Shown piece after piece: positions 55,735-64,000 of a DNA stretch of 64,000 nt. Position 1 is the first letter of the stretch, and the number at the start of each line of letters is the position of its first letter. Position numbers and translations under genes: made by a program. Source of the DNA: Lytechinus variegatus (taxonomy: Eukaryota > Echinodermata > Echinoidea > Temnopleuroida > Toxopneustidae); the NCBI RefSeq assembly GCF_018143015.1, contig NC_054748.1:16309356-16373355 (forward strand), written 5' to 3'. The notes below the pieces were generated by a model, which had not been told where the DNA came from, made no database searches, and saw nothing but the letters and a program-made list of their open reading frames with translations.

Positions 55735-56245
55735 AAGCCGGTGTTAATTCAACACCAGCCTGGTTTCTATATCGGTCCACAGCAGAGGAGCGTTGAAACA
55801 ACACCAATTAAGGATCAAACCGATATTGGTTTAACATTAATTTGTGTTGCTTTAATGCTAAATTGATGTTAGCCTAACGCCAAACCGGTGTTGTTTCAAG
55901 AAGCATCTATCTTTTACTTCATATGCAAACTCTGACGTAACTAATGCAGGCTCTACTCTACTGGTATATAATTTTAATTCTACTTAACATAAACGGTACT
56001 AAGATTGGTTTTATTTTTGTATATCAAGAGCAATATAAAAACTAAGGAGTTAAAATTGACACCAGATGGTGTTCCGAGGGGACCACATTCTGAGGTGTTA
56101 AACTTACACCCTAGAGATTGAACGTAAATTGTTAAAGCAACAACCAAAGGTGTTAACCTTAGGTATGTAACTAACACAGTTAATTAACAATGGAGTGCAA
56201 TGATTGGTGTTATCCTGTATGTACACCGGTTATTAACACCACATT
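55735..56245. repeat. AACACC/GGTGTT inverted-motif cluster 3
   Basis: GCCGGTGTTAATTCAACACCAGC at the left is a hairpin in itself; GGTGTT, AACACC and TGGTGTT words repeat to about 56245. It lies 40 bp downstream of the GPCR stop codon. Confidence 0.8.
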
Positions 56246-56281
56246 TTTTGCTATGGGTGATATATTCCCCATTAGACCTCA

Positions 56282-57316
56282 TTAATTGTTATCATGATGG
56301 GTCATGGAGTAATCAGTAGCTGAAACTCCGATGTCATCTCTGAGTTCTTTCTTGCAGCAAGATCTCAGCATACGTACAACACTCTGACGGAAAACACGAT
56401 CCATTTTAGAGTAGACGAATGGATTGATGGCCGAACTGACGTAGAAGAGGAGGCAGGACACGTGCGTTAGGGCACTGTTCAACGCGAAGTCTTCGGAAAC
56501 GACAAAACACAGGTGCATTATACCAACGGGGAGGTGGCAAAAGATGAAAGCAGTTACGATGAATAACACAATCTTAGAAGCCTTGATTTTCCTCTTGATG
56601 TCTTCCCGGCCTTCTGCATCCACTGGCGGACCTGCAGATGAGCATTGGTGCGCTGCTATCCGGCGAGACTGCACAATAGCAGTTCGCAAAATGATGACAT
56701 TCAACAGAACCATCGTTACCCCACCAAATAGCGTCAAACAAAAAGTCAAGATATCAACAACCAGAGTGGCTGCTGAAGTTTTTGTTCTAACAGGAGAGCA
56801 ATAAAATCCTGGTACAGTCACTTGCGAACTACCAAGTGCAATAAGCATTGCATTGTACGTAATGGCTACAACCCAAGTAAGAATGACTGCAATCAGTATA
56901 CGTCGTGGTGTCACGTAGATGTTGTATCTCAAAGGCTTGACAACTGCCAGGTATCTATCGAAGGTGACTAACAGCATAAGCAACATGGAATCAAGCCCAC
57001 AGATGTAGGTGACACTGGTGAGGTATACATCCCATTTTGCTGAGCAGGTGATGTCATCCGTTACAGTTCTCCTGTAGACCTCAAATGGGACACCAATGAT
57101 CCCAGTCAAGAGGTCAGTGATAGCCAGACTTGTCAGGATGTAGTATGAGGGTTTCTTCAGAGCTCCCTGGGTGAACACGGCTACAACCACCAGGATGTTA
57201 CCAGCCAAAAGAACTGCCACTAGAGGAATCGAAATGGACACGTAGAGCGCAGTTCGGCCAGGAAAGTCGTTTAGTCGGAACGTTGTGGTGTTGTATAAAG
57301 TGTAGAATATACCCAT
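56282..57316 (-). CDS. Rhodopsin-class (class A) GPCR, single exon, 344 residues
   Basis: Seven hydrophobic helices are evident. Hallmarks: GN at 39-40 in helix 1, SLAITDLL with Asp68 in helix 2, DRY at 120-122, Trp148 in helix 4, Cys91 and Cys173 as the likely extracellular disulfide, FIFCHLP at 257-263 (the usual CWxP Trp is His), and NPFVY at 298-302. NTT at 9-11 is a candidate N-glycosylation site. The third inner loop is short (about 219-245) and charged; two Cys at 320-321 may be palmitoylated. No Asp lies at the helix 3 site used by amine receptors, so a classical amine ligand is not supported; the ligand is unknown. ATG at 57316 is the first in frame and gives a short N-terminus without signal peptide, normal for the class. 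It is divergent to lectin exon 1 at 59080 and has a relic paralogue at 30350. Confidence 0.93.
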   Translation of the reverse strand: MGIFYTLYNTTTFRLNDFPGRTALYVSISIPLVAVLLAGNILVVVAVFTQGALKKPSYYILTSLAITDLLTGIIGVPFEVYRRTVTDDITCSAKWDVYLTSVTYICGLDSMLLMLLVTFDRYLAVVKPLRYNIYVTPRRILIAVILTWVVAITYNAMLIALGSSQVTVPGFYCSPVRTKTSAATLVVDILTFCLTLFGGVTMVLLNVIILRTAIVQSRRIAAHQCSSAGPPVDAEGREDIKRKIKASKIVLFIVTAFIFCHLPVGIMHLCFVVSEDFALNSALTHVSCLLFYVSSAINPFVYSKMDRVFRQSVVRMLRSCCKKELRDDIGVSATDYSMTHHDNN

Positions 57317-59079
57317 TGTGCTGATCTCACTGAATATCTAAAACTTGAAGGGAAAGATACATGTAAGCTGCAGACTTGTTCTTTCACAAACAAACCTTTT
57401 CTCCAAATTTCCTCGGGAAGTGGTTGTGTTGGATGATACTCCTTTCAGGATGAAACCATATCAATATATTTTTTTAGAATTCGACAGATTCTCTTCCCAG
57501 AATCAAAAGATGATTTGCGTAAAAGTCAGCTTGGGTCAAAGGATTTATTTAGGTGATGAGAATTCCTATTTGGCACAGGACCTGCACGGTACACCTATTT
57601 ACTTGAAGATCAACTTCGAGAGTGTATGAGTTGTTCGTAAGATGTCTTTCAAACACCTCTGGACAAAGTGTTCAGTCTACATCACTCTCAAGACCAACAC
57701 AACAAGCATTGTACTCGGTTCATATTAATTTGTCAAAACTAATTAAATCATTCCTGCAGAGCACATTGAATTATTTCCTTATTACACGTATATCAGTGTA
57801 TGTGCACTGCCCTTTACACCAACCCAGGGCAAATAAACTCATGCATCATAATATTCCTGCATAGTTGCTGTACTCCTGCATATTGTTGCTATACTTTTGA
57901 TCATACAGAAAAAACCTTAGACACGTTTTCATTTGCTTTCTATATATCATTATTGTATTAAGTTGACCTTACAATTTGAAATGATGTTATCAAACGGGCG
58001 GTGATACATTTCGTTGATATCAATTGAGTTATCCATGAAGTTACCTGAATTTCGAAAATACAAAGTTGAGTAATATTTTTAATGAAATGATTATTCAAAG
58101 TCAGTGGAGTATAGATCGAGAGTCAACCAATAGAAATAAGGACAATAATTTTTATCAGAATTTTTGTAAAATTTTAGTATTCCCTCTGTTTGCCTCTCTT
58201 CACCATTATCTCTTTCTTTCCCTCTCTCACTCTCTTTGCCGTTGAGTTATCAGAAGCTACCGGAAGACTTATATGATGGGTCGGGACATTATGTTTCAAT
58301 TCCTTATTTGAATTTGATAATTAACTTGGTTCCAAAACAAAATGATCAAATTTTTACAAGGGCTCTGCACAAATTCCACTCAGTCAAAATGAACAATATT
58401 TTTTTACACAGGCTAGCCATGGACCTATCCACGGAGGATTATTCTATTGTTACTGGGGTGCTGAGCATTGTCACAGCACCCCCAGCAACAATAGATAATC
58501 CTCCATGGATAGATCCATGAGGCTAGCTTCATTATATTTCATCATTATTATTATTATTTTCATTATGTCCACATCCTTCAAATTTTATATGTGCGGCGGA
58601 GTTATATGATTACACAGAGATTTCTTATTAACACCATTTTATTCTCTCTTATTTTGCGTGAAAATATTATCGGAGCTTTTGTATTAATATTGTTTTCCCC
58701 GGTTTTCAACAAAATATTCTTCCAAAACATGACCCGATTTTACTTTGAAAATCTTAATAAGTTCTGCTACTTTACGTTCAGTATATATATATAATGGGAA
58801 AAAAAACAAATAGAAATCATTTTAAAATATATTAATACGAAGGCTACGTGAATATGGTACATACTGAACAATTAAGGATGGTGAAACGACACGAGCAAGG
58901 TAACAGGATAAATTAGAAGATATCGTGGGATGTATTACAAAATTCATTTTCCATTCGATAGACTGTCATTAACTATTTCAGAATATGTTTTTCATGAACT
59001 AGTTCAAGAAGACATTCAAGGAAAGTGCTCATTGGAGTCTACGTGCAGTATCCGACAAGGAGGCACGATTACTGCAAGA
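57317..59079 (+). repeat. Block E copy 2: shared region between GPCR and lectin exon 1
   Basis: Co-linear with 30546-32870. It is the head-to-head interval that should hold both promoters. TTATTTCAGAATATG near 58973 is a candidate 5'-untranslated exon acceptor also found in copy 1. No coding exon found. Confidence 0.85.
58411..58528. repeat. Long hairpin (foldback) element, copy 2
   Basis: More complete than copy 1: arms extend out to GGCTAGCCATGGACC at the left and GGATAGATCCATGAGGCTAGC at the right, about 50 bp each. Confidence 0.85.
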
Positions 59080-59134
59080 ATGGCTCGTACTCTATGCGTT
59101 GGAGAAACGTTGGTCGTTATAATTGCATTCGTTG
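59080..59134 (+). CDS. Signal-peptide exon of a second lectin-type gene, rest not found
   Basis: Encodes MARTLCVGETLVVIIAFVG and ends in phase 1 before a perfect donor GTAAGT. It is the paralogue of lectin exon 1 (32871-32925) with 13 of the 18 full codons giving the same residue. No matching exon 2 occurs before the window ends; tandem repeats fill the downstream side. It may be an orphan exon, or its gene may continue beyond 64000. Confidence 0.7.
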
Positions 59135-59830
59135 GTAAGTGTCTACTCTCTTTTTTGTCTGGAATTTGCTAAGAGGTCCATTCTCTACAAACAGTGTTTA
59201 TTACTGATGCCACTCACTTCCATACACATTTGAAATTATTTTATACATGCCCTTTTAATCCTAAAATCATGCAATTGTACAATATTTATCAATTAATATG
59301 TACCTGATCTGTAACTATATTTGATTTGTGTTTGTATTTGATGTACATTTGAGAAGGAAATACAAAAAAGTTAAGAATCTTGAATGTTGAATATGTATTA
59401 TGTGATATTAAATTTTTAAGATTTGACATTTAGAAATCTTCTTTGAATCATCATGTTGAAGGAGAAATAAAACTTTCTTTCACATTATAATGAAGACAAA
59501 TTAAAATATTTTATACATTAAAATACAAAATGAAGAGTGAGTGGATAATGACATTGGTCCTTTCGTTTGTATACCGACCGGTTTTTTTTTTATTTATTGC
59601 AATTTAAAAATGTCATGTAATTTCCCTCCTTTATAACAGATCTTACTGATTTTGATAACATTTTCAGTATTAAACTATTTTGATTTTTCCTCATTTATAC
59701 TGTTTTGGTGGGGTTAACTTTCCCTTTAAGGTCAGAGAAGATCATTCCATTGCAAATGTATAACTCAAACAATTCGATGTAAAAATAATTTTATTCACAT
59801 CAACATAATGAACAAAGGTGGCGCTAGTAG
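59135..59830 (+). repeat. Block E copy 2, intron 1 part
   Basis: Co-linear with 32926-33430 and 33960-34193, without the 500-bp element. Similarity ends near GGTGGCGCTA at about 59826. Confidence 0.85.
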
Positions 59831-59929
59831 TATAGGTGTACCCATAACGTCAAAACTGATCCCTATTGTTCTAAACAATAGAAATATGAATTATGATATA
59901 ATCCTATTGTTCTAAACAATAGCATAAAA

Positions 59930-60540
59930 TATTAATCTTCTTATAGAAATATGAAATCGATGAATATGAAATATGAAGTATGGGTCATAGAAATGTGAAT
60001 TATGGAAACATGAAATATGATATCAGAAACAATAGAAATATGAATTATGGAAATATGGATGACGTCAACGAGAACAATGAAATATGAAAATTGAAAATAT
60101 GGATTATGACCTAAAGCAATATAAATATGACTTATGGAAACATGGAAATATGGATGACGACACATTGGAGAAAGATATGAAAAATGAAATATGGATTATG
60201 ACCTAAAACAATAGAAATATGAATTATGGAAATATGGAAGTATGGATAACGACACAGTGGAGAAAGATATGAAATATGGAAATATGAATTATGAAATATG
60301 ACATCATAAAACAATAGAAAATGAAGTATGAAAATATGGAATGATGGATGACGACACCGTGACGGAGAAATATGAAAAAGACGAAGTATGAGCAAACATG
60401 AAATATGACATTGGTAAACAATAGAATCATAAAAAATATGCAAACATGCAAGATGGATGACGTCACCGTGGACAACCAGGGAACGTGAAAACATGAAATA
60501 TGGATTAGTAATTATGACACCGTACGACAATGGAAACGAA
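59930..60540 (+). repeat. Degenerate ATGAAATATGGA minisatellite
   Basis: Words AATATGAA, AATTATGGAAATATGGATGACG and ACAATAGAAATATGAATTATGG recur about every 60-70 bp. The minus-strand His/Ile/Phe-rich frames (e.g. 60132-60530) are by-products of the repeat and have no domain. Confidence 0.85.
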
Positions 60541-63500
60541 GGGAGGCACGGTTGACCATCGCAAGAACGACGAAAACAGGATTTAAACTAGAACTGCAAT
60601 CGTTTCAGAACGATGTGCATGCATTGACGCCTCTGATTTAATAGAGAGCAAGAAACAGGAGGAGATCAAGAGAAAACTCTAGATGATATACATTCTCAAA
60701 ATGTTAGAGGGCGCTTTTTCTTAAAGGAATGATCACTGATGCGTAAAACACAGTTGGAGTATGTGAAATGATACAATTGGCAAACCCTGAAAACATGAGA
60801 CCAAAATAAATTCAAACAAGGAAGTTATAGCAATTTAACTATTTCAAGACTTTGCAATAGAAGGCGCTATTTCTAAAGGTTACGGTCCCTAATTATGGAC
60901 AGTATGTCTACCAAATCAGAATGAATTTGGATGAGAAACGGAGGCAGGAGAGGACTAACAAAAATTACATGTTAATCAAATTGGATTTTGGCAGATTTTG
61001 CTTTTCATAGGAAATTACATTCTCGAGTCAAACAAATTTCGTCCATTTTTAGACCAGGTGGCCGCTGAAGAAAGAGAGAGAGAGAAAGACGCAGAGAGAG
61101 TAATAGAAATAAGCATACAAATTCGCTGACAATTCATCAACGTAACCCAGTGTTAAGTACATATCAGAACGATGTGCATGCATAAACTGAGTTTATCGCC
61201 TTATTGGACAAATGGCGTGCCATAGTACGTTCAGTTCGTTTTTGCGCGAAACCGATGCAATAGACACTGTGTACAATTCTGTTGTTGATAATGTGTACAT
61301 AGTGAGCAGTATACCATGTGTTCAGATTGACTTATCTTGAAATTTTCGGTTGTAACCTATGTCGTATTTGGTATCACTGGAAAGAGTATTCCAATGCGGT
61401 GACATTGATGCCACTTCTATTTGTGCGCAGGCAATAGACCGGAAGTAAATGCCATATAAAGAAAGACATTAAAAATGAAGGTTTTGCACAATAATTTGAA
61501 GCTGACGTCAGATTTTTGTCAGTTTCTGTTACAAAAGGTTGACGAACGGTTGAAGTATATATCAATACTCATATCAGCCAAGTTAGAAAGAATAAGCTTC
61601 AATAATAAGGAAATAAGAGCAAGTTGAAGTTGTGCTGGCATTAAAGTGCATTTTGGGGTATTTTGCTGATTTTCGGGAGCATTTTTCAGATATTTGGTCA
61701 GTTGTAAGGTATATATTTTTTTAATGGCATGAAAGATCATATCTTGAAGACCCTAAATTCAAAAAAGGGTACGGGTTTGGCCACGCATGACGCAATGAGG
61801 AGCATTCAAAGGTAAGCGTTTTTTAAACTTTAGAGGGCGCTATTTCGATGACGGAAGGTCAATGATGCGTGAAAACTCAGTAGCTTGTATGTTATGATAC
61901 CGTAATCAATTCCTGAAATAATGAGTTCAAAATGAATCAAAACAAGAAAGTTATGGCCATTTTACGATTTGTTTACTTTACATTTCAATAAATATGAAGT
62001 TTTTGAAGGAAGGCTATTTCGGATTTGAATTTAGGACATGAAGATGGCATTTTGAAGGTCAGGTTATACGTCGCAGATGATAGAGAAACTCTTGGACTAT
62101 CTATAGCAATTTGTTAGAAGTCTGTAGCATGCAGGATAATTGAGATATGAAAGAATGAAGAATGGTATGCAAATGGACTTGAAATGGACAAAATGGCGCC
62201 TGGATGGTCATGCATGAGTGATTTTGGAAAATGGAAGACGAGAGGCACAACTAGGGATGCTGGACAACATGTGTACCAAATTTGGATGAATTTGGATGAG
62301 GGACGGAGTCAGGGTAGAGCTAACAAAACCATGTGTTAAACAAATGGGATTTTGGTGGAAGAAGAAGAAGAAGAAGAAGAAGAAGACTAGAACTGCAATC
62401 GTTTCAGAACGATGTGCATGCATTGACGCCTCTGATTTAATAGAGGGCAAGAAACAAAAAGAGATAGAAAGAAAACTGTAGATGATATACATTCTCAAAA
62501 TATTAGAGGGCGCTATTTCTTAAAGGAATGGTCACTGATGCGTAAAACACAGTTAGATTATGTGAAATGATACAATTGGCAAACCCTGAAAATATGAGAC
62601 AAAAATAAATTCAAAGGAAGTTACGGCAATTCAACTATTTTAAGACTTTGCAATAGAGGGCGCTATTTCTAAAGTTATGGTCACTAATTATGGATAACAT
62701 GTCTACCAAATTAGAATGAATTTTGATGAGGAACGGTGGCAGGGGAGGACTAACAAATATTACATGTTAATCAAATTGGATATTAGCACATTTTGCTGTC
62801 CATAGGAAGTTACATTCTCGAGTAAAATTTTTTAGACCATATTGGCGGCCCATACGTGGTTGTTGAAAATGTGTGCATTGTGAGCAGTATACCATGTGTT
62901 CAGATTGACTTATCTTGAAATTTTCTGTTGTAACCTATGTCGTATTTGGTATCACTGGAAAGAGTATTCCAATGCGGTGACATTGATACCACTTTTATTT
63001 GTGTGGAAGCATTAGACCGGAAGTAAATGCCATATAAAGAAAGACATTAAAAATGAAGGTTTTGCACAATAATTTTAAGCTACCGTCAGCAATTTGTTAG
63101 TTTCTGTTACAAAACATTAACGAACTGTTTAAGTATATATCAATACTCATATCTGCCAAGTTAAAAAGAATAAGCTTCAATAATAAGGAAATAAGAGCAA
63201 GTTGAAGTTGTGCTGGCAGTAAAGTGCATTTTTGGGTATTTTGCTGATTTTCGGGAGCATTTTTGAGATATTTCGTCAGTTGTAAGGTATATATTTTTTT
63301 AAATGGCATGAAAGGGCATATCTTAAAGACCCTAAATCCAAGAAAGGGTACGGGTTTGGCCATGCATGACGCAATGAGGGGCATTCAAAGGTAAGCGTTT
63401 TTGAAACTTTAGAGGGCGCTATTTCAATGACGGAAGATCAATGATGCGTGAAAACATAGTAGCATGTATGTTATGATACCGTGATCAATTTCTAAAAGAA

Positions 63501-64000
63501 TGAGCGCAAAATGAATAAAAACACAAAAGTTACGGCCATTTTACGACTTTTAGACATTACATTTCAATAAATATGAAGTTTTTGAAGGAAGGCTATTTCG
63601 GATTTGAATTTAAGGCATGAAGATGGCATTTTGAAGGTCAAGTTATACGTCGCAGATGATGGAGCAACTCTTGGACTATCTGTAGCAATTTGTTAGAAGT
63701 CTGTAGCATGCAGGATAACTGAGATATGAAAGAATGAAGAATGGTATGCAAATGGACTTGAAATTGACAAAATGGCGCCTGGATGGTCATGCATGAGTGA
63801 TTTTGGAAAATGGAAGACAAGAGGCACAACTAGGGATGCTGGACAACATGTCTACCAAATTTGGATGAATTTGGATGAGGGACGGAGTCAGGGTAGAGCT
63901 AACAAAACCATGTGTTAAACAAATGGGATTTTGGTGGAAGAAGAAGAAGAAGAAGAAGACTAGAACTGCAATCGTTTCAGAACGATGTGCATGCATTGAC
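60541..64000 (+). repeat. Large tandem repeat, units of ~1.8 and ~1.57 kb, third unit cut by the window end
   Basis: ACTAGAACTGCAATCGTTTCAGAACGATGTGCATGCATTG starts units at about 60587, 62386 and 63959. The units share GAGGGCGCT, GCAGTATACCATGTGTTCAG, GATGGCATTTTGAAGGTCA and (GAA)n ends (62355-62385, 63936-63957). Unit 1 has about 225 extra bp near 61050-61260 including a (GA)n run. Inside each unit a ~100-bp piece (ACCAAAT-GAATGAAT, GATGAG, ACGG-G-CAGGG) occurs twice, so the unit is itself composite. No gene. Confidence 0.88.

Noticed and set aside
56282..57316. Assignment of the GPCR as a biogenic-amine receptor
   Set aside because: No Asp lies at the amine-binding position in helix 3, and the CWxP Trp is His; only class A membership is supported.
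60132..60530. Minus-strand His/Ile-rich frame of 132 codons
   Set aside because: It follows the ATGAAATATGGA repeat period; no domain.

Overview
The window reads as nuclear DNA of a marine metazoan, most likely a deuterostome and probably an echinoderm; this is inferred from style, not proven. Genes are split by GT-AG introns. Non-LTR retrotransposons of several clades, short inverted-repeat elements (MITEs), tRNA-like SINE heads and microsatellites are dense. The few host-type genes are a C-type lectin, a rhodopsin-class GPCR and a SAMD3-like protein. There are no bacterial operons, no rRNA and no CRISPR. The DNA is AT-rich throughout.

Region 1 (1806-18606) looks like one 16.8-kb DNA transposon of the CACTA/EnSpm (CMC) kind. 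Inverted ends start CACTGAAAACA and are flanked by a 2-bp AA repeat. Inside are a C2H2-zinc-finger plus DDE-type transposase reading frame (5332-7755), cut by one in-frame TAA, and a seven-exon SAMD3-like gene (8951-14777) with perfectly consistent splice phases. The last exon of that gene was copied in tandem twice more, and both copies carry the same stop. This is the most novel object in the window: an apparent giant transposon carrying a multi-exon passenger gene.

Region 2 (18637-25400) holds a 205-bp inverted repeat (18916-19120 / 23241-23445) enclosing a cluster of short AACACC/GGTGTT inverted motifs and an RTE-type LINE on the minus strand. A second minus-strand LINE with an intact 567-residue reverse transcriptase follows.

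Region 3 (25855-59830) is a two-copy segmental duplication of a module: block D, then a GPCR on the minus strand, then head-to-head with it a secreted mucin-like C-type lectin on the plus strand. In copy 1 the GPCR is a deleted relic (30350-30545) and the lectin is complete (exons 32871-39685, predicted galactose-type QPD motif). In copy 2 the GPCR is intact (56282-57316) and only lectin exon 1 is visible (59080-59134). Copy 2 was stretched by LINE and MITE insertions (43180-55393). Comparing the copies gives empty sites that date and bound several insertions.

Region 4 (59930-64000) is tandem repeat: a degenerate ATGAAATATGGA-type minisatellite, then about two and a bit copies of a 1.57-1.8 kb unit carrying (GAA)n. 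No gene is seen there.
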